64,000 nt of DNA from Acinetobacter sp. NIPH 2100 (GTDB lineage Bacteria; Pseudomonadota; Gammaproteobacteria; Pseudomonadales; Moraxellaceae): positions 3,452,460 to 3,516,459 of the forward strand of contig NZ_KB850224.1 in the NCBI RefSeq assembly GCF_000369805.1. Direction: 5' to 3'. Shown here piece after piece: positions 8,853 through 17,653 of the stretch; the stretch's first letter is position 1; the number at the start of each line of letters is the position of its first letter. Under the pieces are notes generated by a model that was not told where the DNA came from, did not search any database, and worked only from the letters and a program-made list of their open reading frames with translations. Made by a program: the position numbers and the translations under genes.

Positions 8853-11276
8853 ATGACTACAAATTGGGTTGATCCCGAAGCAAAAGCAGAAGCGCAACGT
8901 TACGATAATCCTATTCCTAGCCGAACTCTTATTCTAACTACATTAGAACAATTAAAAGCTGCACAGTCTCATGCAGAACTCGTTGATCACTTTAATATTC
9001 CAGATCAAAAAAGTATTGATGCATTGAATCACCGTTTAAGTGCCATGGTGCGTGACGGACAACTCATGAAGGATGGTTTTAAATACCAACCTGCAACCGA
9101 TCTGCCAAGCCATGAAGCAACGGTCTATATCAATAGTAAGGGATTGGGTACTGCCAATATTTCAGGTCAGGAAGATGTCCTTTTACCTGAGCGCGAACTG
9201 CGTCTGGTCTTTAATGGCGACCGCGTTAAAGTGCGTCAGACTTCGGTTGACCGTAAAGGTAAGCCTTGGGGCTTTATCACCGAAGTGGTACAGCATCGTG
9301 TCAAACAGATTATTGGCAAATTGTCTGAACATGAAGGTGAATACTTTATTCAACCAAGTAATCCAAACCAACACCAACCCATTACTTTAGAAAAAGAATT
9401 GATTAAGCATGCCAATGCCAAAGTTGGGGATATGCTGCGTGTCGCAATTGATGACTATCCAACACGTGAAGAACTGGCGACAGGTCATATCGTGCAATCG
9501 ATGGCAGATAAAGCAGATACCGAAATTATCATTCCACAAACGATTTTAGAATTTGGTCTACCTTACGAATTCCCTGAAGCCCTGGTGAAAGAAGCTGAAA
9601 GCTTCAAGGAACCATCGGCGAAAGATCTTAAAGGACGTGTTGATTTACGTGATTTGCCACTGGTCACCATTGATGGTGAAGATGCACGTGACTTTGACGA
9701 TGCCGTATTTGCAGAAAAACGTGCAGGTGGTGGTTATCGTGTTGTCGTCGCAATTGCCGATGTCAGCCATTATGTTCGTTTAGACTCACCTTTAAATGAA
9801 GAAGCCGAAGAACGCGGTACATCGGTTTATTTCCCGCACTTTGTCTTGCCGATGCTGCCAGAAGCTCTGTCGAATGGCTTGTGTTCTTTAAATCCACATG
9901 TTGACCGTCTATGTATGGTCTGTGATTTAAAACTGTCTCGTGCAGGTAAAGTCACAGGTTATGAGTTCTACCCTGCGGTGATGCATTCTAAAGCGCGTTT
10001 GACTTATACCCAAGTGGGACAATATTTTGAGGGCGCAACCCATGCGATCCCTGAAGATAAGACCATTCATAAGTCACTCAATACGCTCTTCCAACTTTAT
10101 CAAACCCTGAAAGGCTTACGCGCTGAACGCCATGCAATGGAATTTGAAACCATTGAAACCTATATGACCTTTGATGAGTTAGGTGGTATCAAAGAAATCT
10201 TGCCGCGTAGTCGTAACGATGCGCATAAATTAATTGAAGAATGTATGTTGCTGGCCAACGTGGCTGCAGCAGAATATGCGTTAGAGCATGATATTCCGAT
10301 GTTGTATCGTGTACATGAAGCACCAGAGTTTTCACGTATTCAAAAAGTACGTGACTTTGTCAAATTACTGGGCTTGCCATTCCCTGAGCAGCCAACCCAA
10401 GCAGATTATCAAGCCGTCATTGAAGCGACCAAAGATCGTTTAGATGCGCCGAGTATCCATGCGGTGCTGTTACGTTCAATGATGCAGGCCTACTATGGCG
10501 CAAAAAATTCAGGCCATTATGGTTTGGCGTATGAGGCCTATACCCACTTTACTTCGCCGATTCGTCGTTACCCTGATTTATTATTACACCGTGCCATCAA
10601 AGCGTATTTAGACAAAAAGGCATATCCACTGTCAGGCGCAGCTTTAGATGATGCAGGTGAGCATTTCTCTAAAACTGAACGTCGTGCCGATGAGGCATCA
10701 CGTAGCGTTACCATGTGGTTAAAATGCCACTATATGCAACAGCATATCGGTGATGAGTTTGTCGGAGTCATCAGCGCTGTCACAGAGTTTGGTCTGTTTG
10801 TCACACTCAAAGATTTATATGTCGATGGGATGATTCATGTCAGCCAATTGGGCGATGACTTCTTCGTCTATGACCAAGCCAGCCAAAGCTTGATTGGTCA
10901 AAACCGTGGCCAGTCATTCAGTCTTGGCGATGAAGTGAAAATCCAAGTGGCAGGTGTAAACTTGGAAGAACGTAAGATCGACTTCCAGTTGGTGCAGCAA
11001 TTAACCCATTTAGGCCGAGTCATTCGTCAAAAAGCACCTCGTACTTCGACGCCAAATCGTATTCAAAGCACAGAAGAGGTTTTTAGCAAAGCACCAGCTA
11101 AAGCAAAATTAAGTGAAGATGGTGAAAAGCCTGTGCGCAAGAAAAAGGACAAAAACAGTCCAAGTTCTTATGCCAAGAAATCGGGTAAGAAGTCTTCTGC
11201 TAAACCTGAGGCCAAAGAGAAAGCCAAGAAGAAAGTGAAAAAGAAAAAGTCGAATGCGAAAGCAAAGCAGGACTGA
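8853..11276 (+). CDS. rnr: Ribonuclease R, 3'-5' exoribonuclease
   Basis: Processive hydrolytic RNase that degrades structured RNA and takes part in rRNA quality control and trans-translation. 807 residues: N-terminal winged-helix/HTH region (about 20-85), two cold-shock domains (about 85-260), the RNB catalytic domain (about 270-600), an S1 domain (about 650-735, beginning GDEFVGVISAVTEFGLFVTL), and a lysine-rich tail. The metal-binding aspartates in DGEDARDFDDAV correspond to D274, D280, D282 and D283, a clean match in spacing to E. coli RNase R D272/D278/D280/D281. The very basic tail (final 60 residues) is typical of RNase R rather than RNase II. The ribosome-binding site is weak. Followed by its own terminator. 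Confidence 0.97.
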   Translation: MTTNWVDPEAKAEAQRYDNPIPSRTLILTTLEQLKAAQSHAELVDHFNIPDQKSIDALNHRLSAMVRDGQLMKDGFKYQPATDLPSHEATVYINSKGLGTANISGQEDVLLPERELRLVFNGDRVKVRQTSVDRKGKPWGFITEVVQHRVKQIIGKLSEHEGEYFIQPSNPNQHQPITLEKELIKHANAKVGDMLRVAIDDYPTREELATGHIVQSMADKADTEIIIPQTILEFGLPYEFPEALVKEAESFKEPSAKDLKGRVDLRDLPLVTIDGEDARDFDDAVFAEKRAGGGYRVVVAIADVSHYVRLDSPLNEEAEERGTSVYFPHFVLPMLPEALSNGLCSLNPHVDRLCMVCDLKLSRAGKVTGYEFYPAVMHSKARLTYTQVGQYFEGATHAIPEDKTIHKSLNTLFQLYQTLKGLRAERHAMEFETIETYMTFDELGGIKEILPRSRNDAHKLIEECMLLANVAAAEYALEHDIPMLYRVHEAPEFSRIQKVRDFVKLLGLPFPEQPTQADYQAVIEATKDRLDAPSIHAVLLRSMMQAYYGAKNSGHYGLAYEAYTHFTSPIRRYPDLLLHRAIKAYLDKKAYPLSGAALDDAGEHFSKTERRADEASRSVTMWLKCHYMQQHIGDEFVGVISAVTEFGLFVTLKDLYVDGMIHVSQLGDDFFVYDQASQSLIGQNRGQSFSLGDEVKIQVAGVNLEERKIDFQLVQQLTHLGRVIRQKAPRTSTPNRIQSTEEVFSKAPAKAKLSEDGEKPVRKKKDKNSPSSYAKKSGKKSSAKPEAKEKAKKKVKKKKSNAKAKQD

Positions 11277-11283
11277 TTCTGAA

Positions 11284-11315
11284 AGAGCAAGTTCAACCCT
11301 GAGCTTGCTCTTTTT
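11284..11315 (+). terminator. Terminator of rnr
   Basis: Perfect 8-bp stem AGAGCAAG / CTTGCTCT (11284-11311) with a 12-base loop and a TTTTT tail. Confidence 0.85.
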
Positions 11316-11362
11316 ACTTAAGCGCATACAATCATAAAATACCAAGATATATTAATAAGAAA

Positions 11363-11968
11363 ATGATGTATTACTCTGCAATCAAGAAACTTCAAAAAAT
11401 AATGATCATTTCGATCTATGTTCTTATTTTAACTGTTGGATTCTTCGAACATTTTTCCACAAGCGCTCATTTTGTTCCGACGAATAATGTTGCAAAATTT
11501 GGATTGTATTTCTCTATCATCGCAGCATATGGGTTTGTCCTGACAGGCTATTATCTTGTTTATCGCACGCAATGGAAAATGTCAGAGAAATTCACAAAAC
11601 AGATCTCTTCCCCCTTTCAGCATATTTTCAATTTTATAGGTATTGCCCCACTGATAGCGATACTCATCTATTATACCGTCAGTGGTATCACCCCTTATTT
11701 ATATACCTCTTACTTTGGCGATACAGCTGAAAAACAGGTTATTGCAACCGCAGTCGTTTCAAATAACAACAAGGCAAAATGTCATTATGAATTAACAAGT
11801 AAGACTTTCAATTACTTTTTCTTTGATTACTGTCTCACCGCCCAACAATATCAACAATTCCCTCCCGACCAAAACGTAATGGTCAAACTTTCCACTAAGC
11901 AAAGTCACTTAGGTACAATTGTAGAGCGTTTTCAAGGAATTATGCCTGAATCAACAAATCAGCCTTGA
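11363..11968 (+). CDS. Hypothetical inner-membrane protein with C-terminal extracytoplasmic-type domain
   Basis: 201 residues, family not recognised. Three hydrophobic segments (about residues 13-30, 48-68 and 90-112) are followed by a soluble part of about 85 residues with two cysteines (KCHYEL and DYCLTAQQ) that could form a disulfide if it faces the periplasm. Start ATGATG (11363 or 11366) has no clear Shine-Dalgarno sequence. It lies alone between the rnr terminator and prlC, 61 bases before the latter. Codon use looks like its neighbours, so it is probably a real gene, but no function can be named. Confidence 0.6.
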   Translation: MMYYSAIKKLQKIMIISIYVLILTVGFFEHFSTSAHFVPTNNVAKFGLYFSIIAAYGFVLTGYYLVYRTQWKMSEKFTKQISSPFQHIFNFIGIAPLIAILIYYTVSGITPYLYTSYFGDTAEKQVIATAVVSNNNKAKCHYELTSKTFNYFFFDYCLTAQQYQQFPPDQNVMVKLSTKQSHLGTIVERFQGIMPESTNQP

Positions 11969-12029
11969 TTTCCTCTGCACTAAGCCCTACATCTATAACT
12001 ATGTTTAAAGATGAAATGGCAAAAATACA

Positions 12030-14069
12030 ATGACACTACAGCAAGCAACGCTTCCCGTTCCTCAATTTGATCAAATTCAACTTGCCGACTTAAAACAACA
12101 GATTGAACATAGCATTCAAAATGGTCAAAATTTCTTAAATCAACTCAATGAAGTGCCAGCAACGACAGAAGCTCAACTTGCCACGCTGAGCGAAGTCGAT
12201 CAACTTGAAAATAATATGAGTGAAGCTTGGGGTGTTTTATCACATCTCAATGCCGTCATGAACAATACTGAAACCCGTGAAGTGTATCAAGCCTTGTTAC
12301 CCAGCTTAAGCGAATATTACACCCAGTTGGGTCAACACACGGCGCTTTATCAAACCTATCAACAGGTTCATGACAGTGCTGTTTTTCAAACACTAAGCGA
12401 AGCACAACAAAGTGCTATTAAACTGGCTTTACGTGACTTTAAACTGTCTGGCGTTGCGCTCGAAGGTGAAGCCAAAAAACGTTATGCGGAAATTTCAGCA
12501 CGATTATCCCAATTGTCTTCAGATTTCTCTAACCATGTGCTGGATGCAACCCAAGCGTATTTCAAACCTTTGGCAGAAGCCCAACTCAAAGGCTTACCAC
12601 AAAGCAGTGTTGAACTGTTAAAACAATACGGACAACAACGCGAGCTTGAACAGGCTGTTGCCACACTCGACTTCCCTGCTTATTTTGCGATTATGACCTA
12701 TGCCGATGATCGTGAATTAAGAGAAGAACTCTACAAAGCTTATGTGACACGTGCCTCAGAACAATCCGACCAGACCGAATTTGACAATACCCCTGTGATG
12801 GAAGATATTCTGAGCTTACGTCAGGAAATGGCGCAACTGCTTGGTTTTAACAATTTCGCTGAATATTCACTTGCCAGCAAAATGGCACCTGATGTTGAAA
12901 CTGTTCATCAATTCTTAGTGGATTTGGCAGAACATGCCCGTACTCCTGCGCTGGCTGAAATTGCAGAACTCAAAACCATTGCGCAACAAGATGGAATTGA
13001 AGAATTAAAACCATGGGATGCAACTTACTATTCTGAGAAATTGAAACAACAACAATTCAATCTTTCTCAAGAAGCACTTAAGCCATATTTCCCTGCACCC
13101 AAAGTTGTTGACGGTTTATTCCAGATCGTGCAACGCCTTTACGGTATCCAGATCGTTGAACGCCAAGCCCCTGTTTGGCAAGATGACGTACGTTATTTCG
13201 AAATTGAAGATCAAGATCAAGTGGTTGGTGGTTTCTACTTTGATTTATATGCACGCAACGGTAAACGTGGTGGCGCATGGATGAGTGGTTTCCGCTCTCG
13301 TGTGCAAACAGCGACCGGTCTGCAAAAACCAATTTGCTATATGGTGTGTAACTTCACGCCACCCATTGGTGATCAACCTGCCCTACTTACTCACGATGAA
13401 GTAATTACTTTATTCCATGAATTTGGACATGGCTTACATCATATGTTGACCGAAGTGGATAACATCTCGGTTGCAGGTACACACGGCGTGGCATGGGATG
13501 CGGTTGAATTACCAAGTCAGTTTATGGAATTCTGGGCATGGGACAATGAGAGCCTAGACGTTCTCAGTGAGCACACTGAAACCAAGCAAACGCTACCACA
13601 AGAATTGTTATCTGCTTTGCTCGATGCACGTTTCTTCCAATCAGGTATGCAAACCCTGCGTCAAATTGAATTTGCTTTATTTGATCTTACGATTCATCGC
13701 CAAGCTCCCGCATTAAACAGCCAGCAAATCCAAGCGACTTTAGATGATATTCGCAGTAAATTTGCGGTTGTACCTGCTGTTGCTTATAACCGTTTCCAGC
13801 ACAGTTTTAGTCATATTTTTGCGGGTGGTTATGCTGCAGGCTACTACTCATATAAATGGGCAGAAGTTTTAGCGAGTGATGCCTTTGACCGTTTCGAAAG
13901 TGAAGGTATTTTTAATACCGAAACTGGAAAAGAGTTTAGAAAGTTTATTCTAGCAGTTGGCGGAAAAGATACAGCACTTGATGCGTTTCGCAATTTCCGA
14001 AAAAGAGAGCCGAAAATAGATGCGTTATTACGCCATCAAGGTTGGACGAACACAGATAAAACCGCTTAA
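12030..14069 (+). CDS. prlC: Oligopeptidase A (M3 family zinc metallopeptidase)
   Basis: Cytosolic oligopeptidase that degrades short peptides including cleaved signal peptides. 679 residues, almost the same length as E. coli PrlC. The zinc site is HEFGHGLHH, with HExxH at residues 463-467; the third ligand is expected in the following helix (AVELPSQFMEFW, about 490-500). The YAGYYSYKWAEVLASDAF region near 610 is the conserved substrate-binding tyrosine stretch of M3 peptidases. The neighbour downstream is yheV, the same pair as in enterobacteria, which supports the assignment. Confidence 0.97.
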   Translation: MTLQQATLPVPQFDQIQLADLKQQIEHSIQNGQNFLNQLNEVPATTEAQLATLSEVDQLENNMSEAWGVLSHLNAVMNNTETREVYQALLPSLSEYYTQLGQHTALYQTYQQVHDSAVFQTLSEAQQSAIKLALRDFKLSGVALEGEAKKRYAEISARLSQLSSDFSNHVLDATQAYFKPLAEAQLKGLPQSSVELLKQYGQQRELEQAVATLDFPAYFAIMTYADDRELREELYKAYVTRASEQSDQTEFDNTPVMEDILSLRQEMAQLLGFNNFAEYSLASKMAPDVETVHQFLVDLAEHARTPALAEIAELKTIAQQDGIEELKPWDATYYSEKLKQQQFNLSQEALKPYFPAPKVVDGLFQIVQRLYGIQIVERQAPVWQDDVRYFEIEDQDQVVGGFYFDLYARNGKRGGAWMSGFRSRVQTATGLQKPICYMVCNFTPPIGDQPALLTHDEVITLFHEFGHGLHHMLTEVDNISVAGTHGVAWDAVELPSQFMEFWAWDNESLDVLSEHTETKQTLPQELLSALLDARFFQSGMQTLRQIEFALFDLTIHRQAPALNSQQIQATLDDIRSKFAVVPAVAYNRFQHSFSHIFAGGYAAGYYSYKWAEVLASDAFDRFESEGIFNTETGKEFRKFILAVGGKDTALDAFRNFRKREPKIDALLRHQGWTNTDKTA

Positions 14070-14107
14070 ACTATGTCATTATTATTCACAGGGTGTAATT
14101 AACTGAC

Positions 14108-14314
14108 ATGAAAAGACAGTTCATCGCGGGCGCAAAATGCCCTAAATGTGGCGCCTTAGATCGTGTCGTTAAGATCATCACTGTGGATGACGAGTGGATT
14201 GAATGTATCGAATGTGCTTATAGCGAAAAACGCCCGACCCACGTGGAAGAGCAACAACCCGCTGAGCCAGATGAAATTGGGGTGATACAGTTCAAACCTC
14301 GTCATTTTGACTAG
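14108..14314 (+). CDS. yheV: YheV-family small zinc-ribbon protein
   Basis: 68 residues. Two CxxC knuckles, C11-P-K-C14 and C33-I-E-C36, make a zinc ribbon. The start MKRQFIAGAKCPKC and the acidic tail ending PRHFD are characteristic of the YheV family. Its molecular role is unknown; it usually lies beside prlC, as here (38 bases downstream). Confidence 0.9.
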   Translation: MKRQFIAGAKCPKCGALDRVVKIITVDDEWIECIECAYSEKRPTHVEEQQPAEPDEIGVIQFKPRHFD

Positions 14315-14324
14315 AAGGTTAAAA

Positions 14325-14771
14325 ATGATGTCCACATACCAAACTGAAAATTCCAAATTATTATGGATGATAATTGCCGGAATGAGCGTTGCAGTGGTTC
14401 TGTTCCTTGCTGTCCAATGGTTTTTAGCACAAAAAGACCAGCAAACAACGCCCCTCGCAACTCAGCCTGTTGCCACAAAAACCGTTGCAACACCCGCAGG
14501 GCCAACAACGACCGCTGAAGAAACCGCAGCAACACCTGATGTTGCCCAGCCAATTCAATTGGTTGAAGCATCAATCATTAAGGATCCAATTCCTGCCAAT
14601 GATAGTTTAGCGAAAGAAGAAATCGCAAAATTGGATGATATTCATCAACAACTGCAAGACCAGCAACATGATTTGAAACAGCAGAATAGCGATGTTGATA
14701 CGTTACTCAAGCTGAAAGAAGATCAAATTAAGCTCTTGGAAGCCCAAATCGCTGCACAGAGTAAATCTTAA
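14325..14771 (+). CDS. Hypothetical single-pass membrane protein with coiled-coil tail
   Basis: About 148 residues. One transmembrane helix (LLWMIIAGMSVAVVLFLAVQWF, roughly residues 13-34) is followed by a Thr/Pro/Ala-rich linker of about 50 residues and a predicted coiled coil (LDDIHQQLQDQQHDLKQQ and on) at the C-terminus. The start is set at ATG 14325 (or 14328) because AGAAGG lies 6-9 bases upstream; a TTG at 14307 in frame has no such site. It begins 10 bases after yheV, so the prlC-yheV-orf set looks like one transcript, ended by the terminator at 14776. No family recognised. Confidence 0.7.
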   Translation: MMSTYQTENSKLLWMIIAGMSVAVVLFLAVQWFLAQKDQQTTPLATQPVATKTVATPAGPTTTAEETAATPDVAQPIQLVEASIIKDPIPANDSLAKEEIAKLDDIHQQLQDQQHDLKQQNSDVDTLLKLKEDQIKLLEAQIAAQSKS

Positions 14772-14775
14772 AAGA

Positions 14776-14806
14776 AAAAGCTTTAACCTCGGTTAAAGCT
14801 TTTTTG
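14776..14806. terminator. Bidirectional terminator between convergent genes
   Basis: Perfect stem AAAAAGCTTTAACC / GGTTAAAGCTTTTT with a 2-base loop, A run on one side and T run on the other; serves the plus-strand operon and the minus-strand DMT gene ending at 14819. Confidence 0.9.
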
Positions 14807-14818
14807 TTCGCAATATGG

Positions 14819-15733
14819 TTAATCTAAAATTTGCTTCGAGTCCTGCTTCAGCTGGATGGGTTTCTGAATGGTTTGGGCAATCAGAATACCAATTAAGGTT
14901 AATCCCCCACCAATATAATGAAACATCTGCAAATGTTCTCCCAATAATACCACTGCGATCATGGCGGTAAACAAAGGCAGTAAATTCATAAAAATACTGT
15001 TGCGATTCGGCCCTAAATGTCTCACTCCTTCAATCCATAAATAAGACAATAACACCGATGAAAAAATACTGGCATATACAATCAGGGGAATGGTCTGTTG
15101 GTTCAACTGTATGTCTTTGGCAGGCAAAAATATAAAAAATGGCAATACATATATAATGGCAAAACTGGATTGTACGAAGTTAGATTGCCAAGCAGGGATC
15201 GGCATTTTCCAGCGTTTCAGCAACACGCCATATAAAGCATAGCCTGCTGCTGCAATCAACATTAAGCCATCACCGAGATGAACGCCTTGCTGCCAAATAT
15301 CAACAATTGAACCATGACTCAGCAAGTACAAGATGCCATAGAAAGATAAAGCACCACCAAACAACATGCCATAACTGATACGATCTTTCAGCATTAAACT
15401 ACTCAAGATCATGGTCAGTAACGGAATCAATGCGGTCACAATCGCCATATTGGTTGCGGTGGTGGTCGCTGCCGCTTGATAAGATAAAAACTGAAATAAA
15501 GACACCGAAAGAAAACCTCCCAGCGCCAATTGCTTCCAATATTGCTGAATCGTCTTCCGATTTTTCCAGACAGGAATCAGCACAAAAGTACTCATCACAG
15601 TAAGCGCCAGTACTAGACGATAAAAAGTAATCGCCACAGGAGAAATAGCATGACTGGCCATTTTGGAGACCACGACATTTCCCGCCCAAAATAAAATGGC
15701 GAATAAGGGATAAAAATAAGCTTTCTGAAACAT
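14819..15733 (-). CDS. EamA-domain DMT-superfamily transporter
   Basis: 304 residues with ten predicted transmembrane helices in two EamA repeats; motifs FWAGNVVVSKMA near residue 15, FLSYQAAATTTATNMAIV near 105, and PLFTAMIAVVLLGEHL near 255 in the second repeat. Drug/metabolite exporter family; substrates of EamA proteins include amino acids and metabolites, and none is indicated here. It is transcribed divergently from the AraC-type regulator at 15848 with a perfect inverted repeat between them, so it is the likeliest target of that regulator. Confidence 0.85.
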   Translation of the reverse strand: MFQKAYFYPLFAILFWAGNVVVSKMASHAISPVAITFYRLVLALTVMSTFVLIPVWKNRKTIQQYWKQLALGGFLSVSLFQFLSYQAAATTTATNMAIVTALIPLLTMILSSLMLKDRISYGMLFGGALSFYGILYLLSHGSIVDIWQQGVHLGDGLMLIAAAGYALYGVLLKRWKMPIPAWQSNFVQSSFAIIYVLPFFIFLPAKDIQLNQQTIPLIVYASIFSSVLLSYLWIEGVRHLGPNRNSIFMNLLPLFTAMIAVVLLGEHLQMFHYIGGGLTLIGILIAQTIQKPIQLKQDSKQILD

Positions 15734-15788
15734 GAACGAGACCTATACATTGCAGTATCAATCATGCTAAAAAATAATCGAATCATCG

Positions 15789-15821
15789 TTTCTCGATAAT
15801 AAGACGACTTCTATCGAGAAA
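15789..15821. promoter_or_regulatory. Perfect inverted repeat in the divergent DMT/araC promoter region
   Basis: Arms TTTCTCGATA (15789-15798) and TATCGAGAAA (15812-15821), 10 of 10 bases, spacer 13 bases. It lies 26 bases before the regulator start and 55 before the transporter start. Candidate operator for the AraC-type protein; not a terminator, since neither side has a fitting gene end. Confidence 0.6.
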
Positions 15822-15847
15822 AAGACAAAAAGTTTGAGAGACTTGAG

Positions 15848-16627
15848 ATGGGCAAGAACTTTGAACATGGATTCTTAGATTATCCAGTGTATGCGTTTTC
15901 TGAAAACTACCCACATGGACATATTGAAGATTGGCATAGCCATGATCGAATCCAATTAATTCATACGCTATCAGGTGTGATCCGTGTTCAAACCCATGAA
16001 GGGATCTGGATTACTCCACCTGGGCGTGGTGTCTGGATTCCTGCGCAAAAACCACATGCCCTACTCAGTAGTGGCGATGTCAAAGCCCGAGGCGTTTTTA
16101 TCGAAGTCTCACCTCAAACCAATACGCTAGATCAATGTCGCGTCGTTGCAATTCCCGCTTTATTAAGAGAATTGATGAGCAGTGCCATGCAAATACGGAC
16201 GAGTATTCAGACGAATAGCCGTAATGAACGACTACTGCAACTGATTTTAGATGAAGTTCGGTTATTGCCCACACTCGCCTTCAATCTAACTGATCCTCAA
16301 AATCCCAAACTTCAGCAGCTATGCCAAAGAATTAAAGACAATTTAGCAGTGGCGTGGACCCTAGAAGATACCGCAGAGCAACTACATATGAGTAGTAAAA
16401 CGCTGGCACGTCATTTCCAAAAAGAAACTGGACTCCATTTTTCCCATTGGGTCCGTCAAGCCAAACTCATGCAAGCCATGATTGACTTGGGCATGAACAA
16501 GCCCGTATTAAATGTCGCACTGGACTTGGGTTATGACAGCCCGAGCGCCTTTAGTGCCATGTTTAAGCGTGAAACCAGCATGACACCGAGCGTCTATCTT
16601 AAACAGTTTTCTGAAACATATACTTGA
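15848..16627 (+). CDS. AraC-family transcriptional regulator
   Basis: 259 residues. The N-terminal cupin sensor (about 15-105) has the metal/ligand-barrel pattern HIEDWHSHDRIQLIHTLSG and TPPGRGVWIPAQKPH. The C-terminal double HTH domain (about 150-255) includes LEDTAEQLHMSSKTLARHFQ and the second helix-turn-helix with VALDLGYDSPSAFSAMFKR, followed by the usual MTPSVYLKQF. This layout (cupin plus AraC domain, H-x-H-DR-QL start) resembles regulators that control a neighbouring efflux gene. It is flanked on both sides by EamA exporters. Confidence 0.9.
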   Translation: MGKNFEHGFLDYPVYAFSENYPHGHIEDWHSHDRIQLIHTLSGVIRVQTHEGIWITPPGRGVWIPAQKPHALLSSGDVKARGVFIEVSPQTNTLDQCRVVAIPALLRELMSSAMQIRTSIQTNSRNERLLQLILDEVRLLPTLAFNLTDPQNPKLQQLCQRIKDNLAVAWTLEDTAEQLHMSSKTLARHFQKETGLHFSHWVRQAKLMQAMIDLGMNKPVLNVALDLGYDSPSAFSAMFKRETSMTPSVYLKQFSETYT

Positions 16628-16717
16628 GCCTCTGTTTGAGGTATTCAGGTGAAATTGCATTCCTTTCCTCTGCGTAGAGGCATAAAATAGGCATAATCTC
16701 CCAATATAATAATCACT

Positions 16718-17599
16718 ATGGACACGCCTCACTCCAATCGCAACCTTATCCTCGCGATTGGTTGTCTCACCCTTTCTGCTCTGCTTTTTTCAGTGATGGG
16801 AATCTGTATTCGTTATGCCTCACATACCGTAGATAACTACACCATTGTATTTTTCCGCAATGTGGTCGGGCTGATTCTGTTCGTCCCTTTTCTTTTGAAG
16901 CAAGGGACAAGCTTTGTAAAAACAGAAAAACTCTGGATGCATACATGGCGCAGTATTGTTGGACTCGCAGCCATGTATGGGTTTTTCTATGCCATTGCCC
17001 ATTTAAAACTTTCCAATGCCATGGTATTTACCTATTCCTCTCCGATTTTTATTCCTTTAATCGCGTGGCTGTTCCTCAAAGAAAAAGTCACTACGGCGAT
17101 GCTGTTTGCAGCAGGTTTGGGTTTTATAGGCGTGTTCTGTGTGGCAAAACCTGATCAGGGTTTACTGAATTGGATTTCAATCGTAGGTATCAGTTCGAGT
17201 TTATTAGCATCGATGGCCTTTGTGACAGTACGTGCTCTGACGCAAACTGAACCACCTGAACGCATCGTATTTTATTTCTGCTTTATTGGTTCACTCTTGT
17301 CCGTGATTCCGATGTTCTGGGTCTGGCGGCCTTACCATTTACATGAACTGTTTTTTCTAATTGCAGCTGGTGTACTGGCCAATGTCAGCCAGATTTTTAT
17401 GTCTCATGCCTATCGTCTTGCTCCTGCAGGACAAATTGCACCCGTTAATTATGTAGCGATTATCTTCGCAGGGATTTGGGGCTTTTTGCTTTGGAATGAA
17501 GTCCCTGATCTTTCTAGCATGATCGGCTTCGGGATTATCCTATTGGCAATTTTATTATGTAGCCCATTAACGCAAAGGGAAAAGAAATTCACTCGATAA
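16718..17599 (+). CDS. EamA-domain DMT-superfamily transporter
   Basis: 293 residues, ten predicted helices, two EamA repeats; conserved stretches ALLFSVMGICIRYAS near residue 25, FFRNVVGLILFVPF near 45, LKLSNAMVFTYSSPIFIPL near 95, and LAPAGQIAPVNYVAIIFAGIWG near 230. The YSSPIF sequence in place of a bare hydrophobic run is common in the DMT branch related to RarD-like/SAM-type carriers. It follows the AraC regulator by 90 bases. Not a close copy of the transporter at 14819: the two share fold, not sequence. Substrate unknown. Confidence 0.85.
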   Translation: MDTPHSNRNLILAIGCLTLSALLFSVMGICIRYASHTVDNYTIVFFRNVVGLILFVPFLLKQGTSFVKTEKLWMHTWRSIVGLAAMYGFFYAIAHLKLSNAMVFTYSSPIFIPLIAWLFLKEKVTTAMLFAAGLGFIGVFCVAKPDQGLLNWISIVGISSSLLASMAFVTVRALTQTEPPERIVFYFCFIGSLLSVIPMFWVWRPYHLHELFFLIAAGVLANVSQIFMSHAYRLAPAGQIAPVNYVAIIFAGIWGFLLWNEVPDLSSMIGFGIILLAILLCSPLTQREKKFTR

Positions 17600-17613
17600 C
17601 CACTCCTGCATAA

Positions 17614-17645
17614 ACTAAAAAAGCACCCGAAGGTGCTTTTTTAGT
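17614..17645. terminator. Bidirectional terminator
   Basis: Perfect 14-bp stem ACTAAAAAAGCACC / GGTGCTTTTTTAGT with loop CGAA between the convergent DMT and TRAP genes. Confidence 0.95.
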
Positions 17646-17653
17646 TTCAATAG

